From a virus, in the IMG/VR virus record IMGVR_UViG_3300010401_000079, positions 1-23,975 of that record: a DNA stretch of 23,975 nucleotides; one strand, 5' to 3'. The position numbers were made by a program, and so were the translations under genes. This document shows, piece by piece, positions 1 to 7,799 of this stretch (positions are counted from its first letter, which is position 1; each line of letters starts with the position of its first letter). The notes under the pieces are model-generated. The model had not been told where the DNA came from, did no database searches, and saw only the letters and a list, made by a program, of their open reading frames with translations.

Positions 1-5
1 CTCCG

Positions 6-713
6 TCAGATAATGATGCCGCGCAGCCCAAGCGACTGCTTGACGCTGGCATAGATCGCGTCGATTTGCGGCTTGGTAAGGATGCCGCTGTAGTTCGCGA
101 CAAACGCGATATCGACAGCGCCATTATTCGTGCCGATCGCAGTCCCACCGGTGCCAAATACCTTGAGGTTGACGCCAGACGGCGTGTTGGTGACCGGGCC
201 GGCGCCGGTTGCGCTTAGATTTCTTGTCAGATCATAGATCATCGGCGTGGTGTTGCCGCCGATCGTGCAGGCGAAAAAATGCCAGTCAGTGATTGGCGAC
301 ACCGGCATGGAGAGACTGACCGTATTGCCGTTATACATCTGCAAGGCCGTCACGCCAACATAGGGGCTATAGCCGATGAATCCGCTGTTAAAGCCGGAGA
401 CGATGAGCGCCTGGGCGCCGACCTGCGACGCCACGGGAACCTGACGGCTTGCAAACAGCATGGTTTCCGCCGCGTGCCACGAGAGCGGCGTCTGTAGACC
501 GCCTGTCGCGTTCTGGCAGTGCATGTATGCCGGAGAATAGATCGGTGCCCCGGCAGTGTGGTTCGTCCACGGTCCTGCCGTCCCGACGTTCTGGCTGGTG
601 GCGAGGTCTTTGCCGAAATACGCCCAGCCATCCATGTTCGGCAGCACCGGCGGCGGCTTGACCAGCGCCGAGGCGGAAAAATCCACGCCTGCGAGCGTGA
701 TTGCGGTGGGCAT
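6..713 (-). CDS. Lectin-like (LamG/concanavalin fold) virion protein
   Basis: This 235-residue protein is probably a virion appendage that binds sugars or decorates the tail tip. The start is the ATG at 713, which has a GGGGAGAG ribosome binding site just before it; an upstream in-frame ATG at 743 lies beyond that site. The sequence is Gly/Ser/Thr/Asn-rich and beta-strand-like, with the segment WHFFACTIGG near the middle and an ending of the type IDAIYASVKQSLGLRG. In phage LamG-like domains such an ending forms the closing helix. It is the last gene seen, directly downstream of the tail-fibre gene, which fits a receptor-binding or accessory fibre role. No catalytic motif is visible. The fold assignment is from sequence feel only; an unrelated beta-sandwich virion protein is the alternative. 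Confidence 0.6.
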   Translation of the reverse strand: MPTAITLAGVDFSASALVKPPPVLPNMDGWAYFGKDLATSQNVGTAGPWTNHTAGAPIYSPAYMHCQNATGGLQTPLSWHAAETMLFASRQVPVASQVGAQALIVSGFNSGFIGYSPYVGVTALQMYNGNTVSLSMPVSPITDWHFFACTIGGNTTPMIYDLTRNLSATGAGPVTNTPSGVNLKVFGTGGTAIGTNNGAVDIAFVANYSGILTKPQIDAIYASVKQSLGLRGIII

Positions 714-727
714 ATCGTCTCTCCCCT

Positions 728-2575
728 TTAGGCCACGCGACACATGACTGCCGAACCGCTGCGGTAGATTTGCCCAGGCTCCACGCCGCCGGCCGCCGCC
801 GCCGCGTCGTTCGCGTAGCTCGGCGAGCCCGGCAGCCAGTCGAAAAAGAATTGCGGCGACGCGGTGTTGATCGCGGTTGCGCGCATCAGGTTGGTCGGAT
901 GGTTACCTAATCGGAAAGTATTATTTTCGGTCGGCGCGGCCGCATCGATCGCGTTGCTGGCACCGAGATAGATTAGTCCGGTGCCGTTGACCAATGTGCC
1001 CGACGCGACGTTCGGCCCGAGCACGAGGTTGCCGGGCACGCTTTGGCCTTTACGCACGACGTTGGCGCCGACGAACACCGAATTGTTCGCCGACCCCATG
1101 TTCGGATCGGATAGCACGTAGGAACCGATCGCCACGGTGTTGACGAGCGGCGGCATCACGCCGTCCGTGCCGAACATCACCCAATGACCGATCAGGATGC
1201 TGTCGGTGATGCCGTTGCCATTGCGCCCGGCGTGTGTGCCAACGAACACCGAGCGCAGGTTATTGGTCGAGTTGCGGCACACGTCGGAACCGACCGCGAC
1301 GACGTTTGCCGGACTAGGATCGACCCGCAAGGCACCGCAGCCCATCGCAAGATTCTGTTGCCCAGGGCCGGTGTGCGAGGCGCCGGCTTGCATGCCGACA
1401 TAGGTGTTTTCGCCCGAGGTCATATTCGGACCACCGGCATAACATCCGACCAGCACGTTACCGTTGCCGACGCTGGTGATGTATTGCCCAACATGCGTGT
1501 TCGGCAGACCATCGACCCCGGTCGATCCGGGGTTTGGGGTCCACATTCGGATCGCCATCTTGCCGCCGATCAGGTAGTGATCGGGGACGTTCACCGAGTT
1601 AAAGGTCGGATCGAGGCCGGGACCGCTGCCGCCGGCGTTCAGCACCGCCTGATCCACGTAGCCCTTGCTGGCGATCTGCGCGGCGGTCGTCGGAGCGGCG
1701 GCCACGCTAACCGGCCCGAGTAGCGCGCCGCCGGTCAGCAGCAGCGCCTTGGTGTCCACATAATTCTTGGTTGCCGCACCGTTCGGCACCGACGGCGACG
1801 GATCGGCCGCCAGGATGAGCGGACCGGTCATCGATGCGCCGGAAATCGGCACCATCCCGGTGTTCCCCAGCGCCGCGTTGAACACGCCATTTCTGTCGAG
1901 GCCGGCAACAATGTTGCCGCTGGCGTCCTGCCAGACATAGACGAAATCCGGCACCCGCGGATCGAGTTCGCTAAACCTGTCGGCGCCGATCGTGAGCGTT
2001 GTGGTTGTCACAGCAGGCGAGGTCACGACGCTGGCCCGCAGCACCGACCACATCAGCACGCCGGCACGATCGATCGCGCCGCCGATATTGCCCGCGGCAT
2101 CCTGCCAACTCAGCATGATATCGGGGACGCGCGTATCCAGCGCGGCCACCTGATTCTCCTGAAGGTTCAGCACGATTGGCGTCAGCGTGTTGGCCGACGC
2201 GGTGCTCGCCTTCATTGTTGTCGCGGCGATCAGTCCCCATTGCAGCGAGCCGTCATCCATCACCGCGCCAGCGATATTGCCCGCCGCGTCCTGCACGCCG
2301 AGCCCCAGGTTGGGAATGCGCGGATCGCTCGCCGCGAAGGCCGTGGTGACGACGCCGAGCTGCGTCAGCCCGCTCACCTGGCCGCCGGTGATGGCGACCG
2401 CCGGCGCATTCTGCTGCGCCATGCTACCGAAGCCGGCGATGGCGTCGGCACGCGCCTTGATCGCCGCATCGATCAGATCGGCGTTGGTATTCCAGTCACC
2501 GCCCCAAAGATCATTGTCCCCGCCGACGGTCGGCTTGCGCAAATTGTAATTGGGCGTGGTGGTGAAGCCACTCAT
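728..2575 (-). CDS. Tail fibre / spike protein with repeated modules
   Basis: This 615-residue protein is probably the receptor-recognising tail fibre. The start chosen is the ATG at 2575, which overlaps the previous stop as ATGA; the longer reading from 2617 lies inside the previous gene. Residues 1-50 (TPNYNLRKP, WGGDWNTNADLID) look like a fibre attachment head. Three copies of a module with the core DPRVPDFVYVWQDASGNI start near residues 84, 147 and 205. Two fibre-stalk repeats of the form MTGPL...YVD follow at about 246-309. Residues 365-560 carry many short repeats of the VFVGTHAG / VAIGS type, as in trimeric YadA-like heads and phage beta-prism fibres. The C-terminus is short and has no obvious autoprotease site. 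Modules and order support a trimeric fibre; the receptor is unknown. Confidence 0.85.
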   Translation of the reverse strand: MSGFTTTPNYNLRKPTVGGDNDLWGGDWNTNADLIDAAIKARADAIAGFGSMAQQNAPAVAITGGQVSGLTQLGVVTTAFAASDPRIPNLGLGVQDAAGNIAGAVMDDGSLQWGLIAATTMKASTASANTLTPIVLNLQENQVAALDTRVPDIMLSWQDAAGNIGGAIDRAGVLMWSVLRASVVTSPAVTTTTLTIGADRFSELDPRVPDFVYVWQDASGNIVAGLDRNGVFNAALGNTGMVPISGASMTGPLILAADPSPSVPNGAATKNYVDTKALLLTGGALLGPVSVAAAPTTAAQIASKGYVDQAVLNAGGSGPGLDPTFNSVNVPDHYLIGGKMAIRMWTPNPGSTGVDGLPNTHVGQYITSVGNGNVLVGCYAGGPNMTSGENTYVGMQAGASHTGPGQQNLAMGCGALRVDPSPANVVAVGSDVCRNSTNNLRSVFVGTHAGRNGNGITDSILIGHWVMFGTDGVMPPLVNTVAIGSYVLSDPNMGSANNSVFVGANVVRKGQSVPGNLVLGPNVASGTLVNGTGLIYLGASNAIDAAAPTENNTFRLGNHPTNLMRATAINTASPQFFFDWLPGSPSYANDAAAAAGGVEPGQIYRSGSAVMCRVA

Positions 2576-2967
2576 GCTGCTTGCCTTATCGTCCAGGGTG
2601 GCCAGTCTTGCGTCCACGTGCCCGCTTCGCAGGGCGTGGCGCTCGGACCATCCAGCCAGGTTTTCACCAGCCTGCCTTGCAAGGCGAAGGCGATCTGCGT
2701 CTGTCCGCCAACCTGCCGGGTCAGCCCCGACGTCGATTTCAGCGCGAATCGGATCTGCGTTGCCGCGACCGGCATCCAGATGCGCGTTGGTGAGGCGTAG
2801 GGTGCCAGCGTGATGCCGGTGGCGCCGCCAGCGGCGCGGATCGCCGTCGGTTTCGCACTGACCGGCAGAGTGATGCTGGTCGCCGCGCCGACATACTGAT
2901 CCGTGGCGCTGCCGACGCCGTATCGCCCGGTGCCATAAGCGCCGATGCCGTAGGCGCGGCTCGCCAT
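2572..2967 (-). CDS. Hypothetical virion protein (131 aa)
   Basis: I do not recognise a family for this 131-residue protein. It begins with a Gly/Tyr-rich repeat (YGIGAYGTGRYGVG) and continues with repeated beta-strand-like units built on ATSITL, ATGITL, ATQIRFAL and TQIAFAL, each about 25-30 residues apart. This internal repetition suggests a small all-beta structural protein. It sits between the gp80-like tail protein and the tail fibre, overlapping the fibre start by ATGA, so a tail or fibre-base role is likely. The start ATG at 2967 lies one base past the previous gene's stop. Confidence 0.7.
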   Translation of the reverse strand: MASRAYGIGAYGTGRYGVGSATDQYVGAATSITLPVSAKPTAIRAAGGATGITLAPYASPTRIWMPVAATQIRFALKSTSGLTRQVGGQTQIAFALQGRLVKTWLDGPSATPCEAGTWTQDWPPWTIRQAA

Positions 2968-2968
2968 G

Positions 2969-3394
2969 CTAGATCGCCTGTACGGCGATTTGGTTCGCCG
3001 TCAGTCGCAGGATATCGCCGGCGTTGATGCTGCGGATGATCGGCGTCACGCCGTCGGTCGGATCGACCAGCGGCCCCCAATACAGCCGATTGCCGGCCGT
3101 CAGCGCATCCCACAGCTCGAAATAGCCGAGCGAGCCCCAGTTGCTCGCTGCGGTCGGGTATTCGACGGTAACCGGGTTGGTCGCCAGGTCGGTGCGCCCG
3201 GCAGCGAGCGCGAATGTCGCCTGGCGGCGCACATAAGCCGTCCCTGACGTGGAAACCTCGGCGCCCGGCGCGGTGGCGGTCGGCGCCGACGTGCAGAGCC
3301 CGACGTACACGTTGACCGGCATCACGTAAGCGCCGAAGCCCAGCGTGTGCGACAACACGCGCTGGCGCAGATAGTCGGTTGCGCTGCCTGCCAT
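2969..3394 (-). CDS. Gp80-like phage tail fibre protein
   Basis: This 141-residue protein matches the pattern of a small phage tail-fibre family, typified by mycobacteriophage Gp80-like proteins. It has an N-terminal helix ending LSHTLGFG, then VNVYVGLCTSAP, an EVSTSGTAYVRRQATF segment, an SNWGSLGYFELWDA core, LYWGPL, and a closing INAGDILRLTANQIAV strand. Length and motif order agree with that family. Its start overlaps the adaptor stop as TGATG, so the two are translationally coupled. In known phages such proteins are virion components near the tail tip; the precise position here is inferred. Confidence 0.75.
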   Translation of the reverse strand: MAGSATDYLRQRVLSHTLGFGAYVMPVNVYVGLCTSAPTATAPGAEVSTSGTAYVRRQATFALAAGRTDLATNPVTVEYPTAASNWGSLGYFELWDALTAGNRLYWGPLVDPTDGVTPIIRSINAGDILRLTANQIAVQAI

Positions 3395-4029
3395 CAGAAC
3401 CCCCGCACCACGGCGCGCAGCGGCGCGCCGGAATAATCCGCCTCGGTCTTCCAGCGGTTCGCTGCGAGCAACGCGTCCTTGAATTCAGCGTCGGCCTGCG
3501 CCGCAGTGTCGTCGTCGCGCTCCCATTTCGCGCCGTAGCGCAGGCAGCCGAACAGATAGACTTGGTAATGCGCCTCGAGCACCGCGTTGCTGTCTTGCGG
3601 ATCGCGCAGCGGTTTCGGCCTGGCAAACCAGGCCATTTCGACGATCTGCGGCTGCCAGGCGGGATCCGTCGGGATCACCGGATGCGGCAAAAACTCGACA
3701 CAGGTGCCGACGAAACGATAGGCCCACGACGGATGCACCGCGCAGTGACACGCCGGGCCGCCGGCGAGCGGCCCGGTCCAGTGATCCTCGAGCGACAACA
3801 GGTGGCCGCAATCCTTGAATCGGATCGACTCGGCCTCGACCCAGTCGGTGGGCAGCGTGATCAAGCCGGCGTCGATCGCCTGGTCGGCGCGCGCCACCAT
3901 GCAGCGCGCACGCAGCGCCTCGGCGATGTCGTTTTCTGTCATGCGCAGCCAGCTGGCGAATGGCTCGCTGATGTCGCGGCGATTCATCCAGCTGGCCACG
4001 TCGCTACTGAGAACGGCGAGGCTCGCCAT
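3394..4029 (-). CDS. Head-to-tail adaptor protein (P22 gp4-like)
   Basis: This 211-residue protein probably forms the ring under the portal that joins head and tail. The N-terminus is helical, with SWMNRRDISEPFASWLRMTE followed by a short loop and ITLPTDWVEAESIRF; this arrangement is typical of podovirus adaptor proteins. The C-terminal part has a long helix containing HYQVYLFGCLRYGAKW and then a D/A-rich helix, also typical. Its position fits: after capsid and head-completion genes and before tail fibre genes. The start ATG at 4029 lacks a strong ribosome binding site, so coupling to the gene ending at 4033 is likely. Family assignment is from motif layout, not from a search. Confidence 0.7.
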   Translation of the reverse strand: MASLAVLSSDVASWMNRRDISEPFASWLRMTENDIAEALRARCMVARADQAIDAGLITLPTDWVEAESIRFKDCGHLLSLEDHWTGPLAGGPACHCAVHPSWAYRFVGTCVEFLPHPVIPTDPAWQPQIVEMAWFARPKPLRDPQDSNAVLEAHYQVYLFGCLRYGAKWERDDDTAAQADAEFKDALLAANRWKTEADYSGAPLRAVVRGF

Positions 4030-4032
4030 CGA

Positions 4033-4365
4033 TCAGTCGGTCAGCGTCGGCGCGGGCGGCGGTGGCGGCACCACGTCGGACACTGGCATGAACGCCCCGG
4101 CCGAGGCGGTGGCGGCGTTGCGCAGCGGCGGCGAGGTCGGGTCGTCGACGTTGGCGATCTGCATCACCGGCATCGGCGGCGGCTCGGTGGCGGCGGCCAT
4201 TTCCGCCATCTGCTCGGCCACGCCACGCTCGTTCTTCAGGATGTAGATGGGCAGGATCCCGACCGGATAGTGCCGCGGCTCCGGTGGCGGCGGATGCGGC
4301 ACCGTCTCGGTGCCGTAGGGCGCGGGGGCCATCTGCCGGGATTCGTCGTCGTGCTTGCGGGCCAT
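4033..4365 (-). CDS. Small proline-rich virion-region protein (110 aa)
   Basis: I do not recognise this 110-residue protein. It has a charged N-terminus (MARKHDDESRQ), proline-rich stretches at both ends (PHPPPPEPRHYP and VVPPPPPAP), and a short central segment with VGILPIYILKNERGVAEQMAEMA. No cysteines, membrane segment or catalytic motif are visible. The start ATG at 4365 has a good AGGAG site. It lies between a head protein gene and the adaptor gene, so a minor structural or assembly role is the simplest guess. Confidence 0.65.
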   Translation of the reverse strand: MARKHDDESRQMAPAPYGTETVPHPPPPEPRHYPVGILPIYILKNERGVAEQMAEMAAATEPPPMPVMQIANVDDPTSPPLRNAATASAGAFMPVSDVVPPPPPAPTLTD

Positions 4366-4373
4366 GTGAGCTC

Positions 4374-4694
4374 CTATGCGAGGGGGCGTCCGTCATCGAC
4401 GCGGAAGAACCGCGTGTCGTCGCGCGACAGCCATTGCAGCAGCGCCTTGCGGTCCTGGGTGATGCCCATGCTGTGCAAGTGCCAGTAGATGACGTTGGGG
4501 ATCGACGCGACCATGCGGCCGCGTCCACGCGCTGCGTTGCGGTCGAACAGGTTGGCGAGCCGCTTGTTGAACGACACGATCGCGTCGGTTTTCTGCCGGC
4601 TGATGATCACCGGCAGACCGCTCTCGCTGTCGCGCACCAGCGCGGTCATCAACTGGGCAGCGTGATCGTGGCGTACGTAGAGGGGATGTGTCAT
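4374..4694 (-). CDS. Hypothetical head-region protein (106 aa)
   Basis: This 106-residue protein has mixed alpha/beta character: PVIISRQKTDAIVSFNKRLANLF and VIYWHLHSMGITQDRKALLQWLSRDDTRFF are its best ordered parts. I do not recognise a named family. The ATG at 4694 has no clear Shine-Dalgarno sequence of its own but overlaps the stop of the 26-residue gene upstream as ATGA, so it is probably translated by coupling. Its place directly after the capsid gene suggests head completion or decoration. Confidence 0.65.
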   Translation of the reverse strand: MTHPLYVRHDHAAQLMTALVRDSESGLPVIISRQKTDAIVSFNKRLANLFDRNAARGRGRMVASIPNVIYWHLHSMGITQDRKALLQWLSRDDTRFFRVDDGRPLA

Positions 4695-4771
4695 AAGGCT
4701 GCGGCGGCGCGACGAGCGGAGATGAAGCGCCTGGGAATCTTCCGAGGCGACGAGTAACTATATGATATCAT
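4691..4771 (-). CDS. Tiny basic peptide gene (26 aa) after the capsid gene
   Basis: An 81-base open frame fills the gap between the major capsid gene and the next gene. Its ATG overlaps the capsid stop as ATGA, and its own TGA overlaps the next ATG as ATGA, so both borders have exactly the coupling used by other gene pairs here. The peptide starts MISYSYSSPR and has six basic residues, no acidic residue and an Ala-rich end (RRAAAAL). It is shorter than a usual ORF cut-off. The double overlap is the main support. It could be a cement peptide, a nucleic-acid-binding peptide, or merely a translational relay that carries ribosomes to the next gene. No family is recognised. Confidence 0.55.
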   Translation of the reverse strand: MISYSYSSPRKIPRRFISARRAAAAL

Positions 4772-5748
4772 TGGTTTAAATCCCACACGCAGGCATGCGC
4801 CTTCGGCGCGGTCGGGCGCAGCGTGCCTTCCCACACAATACCTCCCTGGGTATTATCCCCGGTCTTAGCGTACGCTTCCTCGATCATGTTGCGCGAGGGC
4901 AGCGGCGCCAGCTCGAGATAGTCGGGATCCACCAGCTCGAGCACATGCGCGGGCATATAACGATCCGGCACCAGATCGATTGGCCCGAAATCCGAGAGGA
5001 ACACCCCGACCGCGCCGACGATGGTCACTGGCTGCGGCGAGGTTGCTTGCACAACATTTTGGGCGACGGTGGGGTTCGACGCGCCGCCCTGCGCCATGTT
5101 GGAGAACCATCTTTTGATGGAGGCCGACATGATCGCGGTGCGCGGCTTGCCGCCGGAGTTCCATGACGCCTGGATCGCGTCCTCGACCATGTTGAGGGTG
5201 AGGTCGCGCAACGTGCCGGCGGTGTGGCCGTTGGTGCCGTCGCCGGTCGGAAATGCCCCGGTGCCGGCGCCGACACTGCCGTTGGAACACCACGTCTGGA
5301 ACCCCGCCAGCACGCGCGGGTCGGCGATCGATTTGATCGACTCGCCGGTGATGGTCAGCTCGAGGTCGCGGCGCAGCTCCATGCCGCGCGCGACGATCTG
5401 GCGGGAATACTCCTCGTCGCCCACTTGGTCGACGACGCGCAGCGTGTCCGACACCGCCACCGTACGGGCGAGGATCTGGCATATGTTCCCCAAACGCAAC
5501 GGCTTCTTCGCCGGCGACATCGCCGCGGTGAACCCTTCGGGCTGAGGAACGTTCGCGGCAGCGTAAAGCTCTTGGACTAGCCACTCAGTATTGACCTGCT
5601 CCGCTTCCGAAATAGTGCAAAGCGATACCATCGGGGTATCAGCTTTGTCTATCTGGAATATTACGTCTGCGAGGTCTTCTTTGACGTTCGGGGCGGTCGT
5701 TTCGATGTACGTATTGGTCGGCGCGGCCGACATAGTGGGCAGTGCCAT
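4768..5748 (-). CDS. Major capsid protein (SU10/DUF5309 type)
   Basis: This 326-residue protein is the probable HK97-fold major capsid subunit. The start is typical of SU10-type capsid proteins: a short N-arm, then NVKEDLADVIFQIDKADTPMVSL, then a W-containing strand (NTEWLVQELYAAA). Around residues 80-130 lies the segment with ICQILARTVAVSDT and a helix with MELRRDLELTITG, as expected for the family's spine region. The C-terminal half has DPDYLELAPLPSRN and ends with a strand containing GGIVWEGTLR. Length fits. It follows the scaffold-like gene and a promoter-like leader of about 320 bases. The 5' part of the gene is less GC-rich than its neighbours. No N-terminal protease domain is present. 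Confidence 0.85.
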   Translation of the reverse strand: MALPTMSAAPTNTYIETTAPNVKEDLADVIFQIDKADTPMVSLCTISEAEQVNTEWLVQELYAAANVPQPEGFTAAMSPAKKPLRLGNICQILARTVAVSDTLRVVDQVGDEEYSRQIVARGMELRRDLELTITGESIKSIADPRVLAGFQTWCSNGSVGAGTGAFPTGDGTNGHTAGTLRDLTLNMVEDAIQASWNSGGKPRTAIMSASIKRWFSNMAQGGASNPTVAQNVVQATSPQPVTIVGAVGVFLSDFGPIDLVPDRYMPAHVLELVDPDYLELAPLPSRNMIEEAYAKTGDNTQGGIVWEGTLRPTAPKAHACVWDLNQ

Positions 5749-5766
5749 CGCGTGACTCCATCGCAG

Positions 5767-5783
5767 GCGCGCCTCGGGCGCGC
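5767..5783 (-). other. GC hairpin just upstream of the capsid ribosome binding site
   Basis: A seven-base-pair perfect stem (GCGCGCC with GGCGCGC) and a three-base loop end about 18 bases before the capsid start codon. Such a 5' hairpin could stabilise the abundant capsid mRNA. It is short, and GC-rich palindromes are common in this DNA, so function is uncertain. Confidence 0.35.
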
Positions 5784-6029
5784 GGGGGTTTCGATTGGGG
5801 TCGCGATGGAGACTCCGAAATGAGGTGGCGCGATCGGTGGGTGACCTGGCAGCGCCAGGACTCCGACCCGCATGACATCACCCGCGGTGGGTCGCTCCGT
5901 CGTCGGTGGGCACGACCGCGCCGCGCTGCTGGGTCACACAGGACTGCGCGCGACGACTGCGACCGGCATTGCTGGGTGACGACCCCCGTTGGGGAGAAGG
6001 TCGGGACTGCCATGGCCGGCCGCGCCGGC

Positions 6030-6058
6030 ATCAGAACCGGCGCGCCGGAATCTGTCAA
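6030..6058 (-). promoter_or_regulatory. Candidate sigma70-like promoter for the capsid gene
   Basis: On the minus strand a perfect -35 TTGACA (6058-6053) is followed after exactly 17 bases by TCTGAT (6035-6030), which matches four of six -10 positions. The spacer contains a GANTC site (GATTC, next to the -35) and the 12-base palindrome CCGGCGCGCCGG at 6037-6048. It lies just after the stop of the preceding gene and about 280 bases before the capsid start. The -10 is imperfect, so this is a candidate only. Confidence 0.45.
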
Positions 6059-6071
6059 GAGTGTCGATGGG

Positions 6072-7799
6072 TCAGCCGGCGATCGACCATTTCCGGTCGG
6101 TGTAGCGGCTGGCCGTGCTGTTCGCGTCGATCTGTCCGCGCAGCCAGGCGTGGCAATCGGCGGCACCAACGCAGCCGAGCGCCGCCGCTATCGCCAGTGC
6201 GGACATGGTGTAGCTGGCATAGGTCAGGCTGTCGGCGGCGGGAATCGTCTGCGGGTCATCGCACGCCATATAGTCGGGCTGCAGCCGCTGATTCAGCGCC
6301 CAGCACTCAGCCCAGTCCGCCACATAGGGCGCCTTGTCGGCCTCCCGCATGGCCATCGTGTAGGGCGCAGGCTTGGCGGGCCACCAGCCTGACACGCCGC
6401 TGGTCCGCGCGATGCTGTGCTGGATTTTCCATTCCAAAATCGCCCGCCAGTCCTCGTGCCCCATCTGCACGACATGGCCGAGCACCGCGCCCTCGTAGTC
6501 CTCCTGCCAGGGGCTGGTGTAGCTGCCGTACGGCAGCGTGCTGGTGGCCGGCGAGCCGGTGGCGTCGGCGAGGCAGTGGAACACCGCATAGGGCAGCTCG
6601 GTGTAGGGCGGCGCGCTCGGGTAAACGAACGTGGTCAGCATCCAGTCGCGCTCGCGATCGAGCCAGTCCTGCCAATAGGCGCGCGGCTGGATCCAGTCGC
6701 CGCCGCCATCAGGGGTGACGCGCGCGCAGCGCGCCAGATTGCGCAACTGCCAGGCATGGGCGCGCACCGCCTTGCCGATGGAGAATTTTTCGCGGCTCTG
6801 CGGCGGCGAGCTGATGATGTCGTAGGTGCCCGCGAAATGCTGCTCCTCGAGGTAATACACGTCCCCGGTCAGCAGGTGGGCGACGTAACAAAGCGCCGGC
6901 GTGTGCGCGACATCCAACGTCACCGGGCAGGCGATCCACGGGATGGTCGGGCCATACAAGGTCGCGCCGGGATGCGTGTTGACGTCGAACACGCCGCCGC
7001 CGGTTTCGTTCCGGAAATGCCAGGGGAAGGTGCCCGACGCCTCGGCCTGCGCGAGCAGCGAGTCAGCCGAGGCATCACCGCGCAGGAATTCGGCCTGCGC
7101 CTCGGTGAACAGGCCGATCTCGTCGCGCTCGCCGGTCGACGGCACGTAGGCGGTCAGGCCGGCCAGATCCATCGGCGCGCTATAGACGCGGGCCGGCGAC
7201 AGCGGCCGCGTGGTTGCCAGCGAGGTATCGAAGCGCGGCAGCAGGCCGTCCGCCTGCAGTTCGTCGATCGTGGCGACGATCGGCCGCGCCTTCGACTGCC
7301 AGCGCCAGCGCGAATACCAGTAATGCGCCGGCACGTCGCGCGCGAACAGCAGCGTATCGCCGTCCCAGATCATCGCGGTGTGTTCGCCCATGTTGAAGGC
7401 CTCGACACCTTCCGTGGTGTCGCCCAGTTCAAACACGACCTCGACGCGCGCGGGGTCGTCACTGTCGTCCGTGTCGCAGCGGAATTGCACGACGAAGCCG
7501 GGCAGCGCCGGGTTGGTCACGTCGATGCGGTTCTGCACATAGCCGCCGCGCGGATCGATCCAGTCGCCGCGATCGATGCCGTCGGCCGCGACGAAGCGGT
7601 GAATTTCCGCGCCATCGTTGATGTTGATGGACACCACCAGGCCGGGCGTCGGCAGCGGCGGCGGCGTCGGCTCGGGCGGCGGCGTCGGCTCTGGCGGCAC
7701 CGGCTCCATCGATATGACCGCGGACACCTCAAGCGGCACAAACCCGTCCAGCACGCCGGTGACCGTCAGGGTCAGTTCATTGCGAATCGCGTCGGCCAT
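6072..7799 (-). CDS. Large protein of unknown role between scaffold and capsid genes
   Basis: This 575-residue protein is not confidently recognised. Residues 1-30 look like a short beta domain; a proline linker (PPEPTPPPEPTPPP) follows at about 33-52. The rest is rich in Trp and Tyr and has long alternating helices and loops, for example HAWQLRNLARCAR, YWQDWLDRERDWML, and HEDWRAILEWKIQHS. That pattern resembles alpha/alpha-toroid proteins such as polysaccharide lyases or glycosidases, but I cannot point to catalytic residues. It overlaps the scaffold-like gene by TGATG and precedes the capsid leader, an unusual slot for an enzyme. It may be a capsid decoration protein, a virion-borne depolymerase or an assembly factor. 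Confidence 0.6.
   Translation of the reverse strand: MADAIRNELTLTVTGVLDGFVPLEVSAVISMEPVPPEPTPPPEPTPPPLPTPGLVVSININDGAEIHRFVAADGIDRGDWIDPRGGYVQNRIDVTNPALPGFVVQFRCDTDDSDDPARVEVVFELGDTTEGVEAFNMGEHTAMIWDGDTLLFARDVPAHYWYSRWRWQSKARPIVATIDELQADGLLPRFDTSLATTRPLSPARVYSAPMDLAGLTAYVPSTGERDEIGLFTEAQAEFLRGDASADSLLAQAEASGTFPWHFRNETGGGVFDVNTHPGATLYGPTIPWIACPVTLDVAHTPALCYVAHLLTGDVYYLEEQHFAGTYDIISSPPQSREKFSIGKAVRAHAWQLRNLARCARVTPDGGGDWIQPRAYWQDWLDRERDWMLTTFVYPSAPPYTELPYAVFHCLADATGSPATSTLPYGSYTSPWQEDYEGAVLGHVVQMGHEDWRAILEWKIQHSIARTSGVSGWWPAKPAPYTMAMREADKAPYVADWAECWALNQRLQPDYMACDDPQTIPAADSLTYASYTMSALAIAAALGCVGAADCHAWLRGQIDANSTASRYTDRKWSIAG

Larger units (their letters stand above)
5749..6071 (-). promoter_or_regulatory. 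Leader region before the capsid gene
   Basis: No convincing gene fills these 323 bases, an exception in a window where genes normally overlap. The stretch holds a promoter-like pair at 6030-6058, GC-rich palindromes, and a perfect hairpin (GCGCGCC, loop TCG) at 5767-5783 just before the capsid ribosome binding site. It also contains four GANTC sites (5754, 5811, 5859, 6048) and two copies of TGCTGGGT at about 5929 and 5970. Short frames exist in it but have no good start or coupling. A separate high-level transcript for the capsid gene is the likely purpose. Confidence 0.5.
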
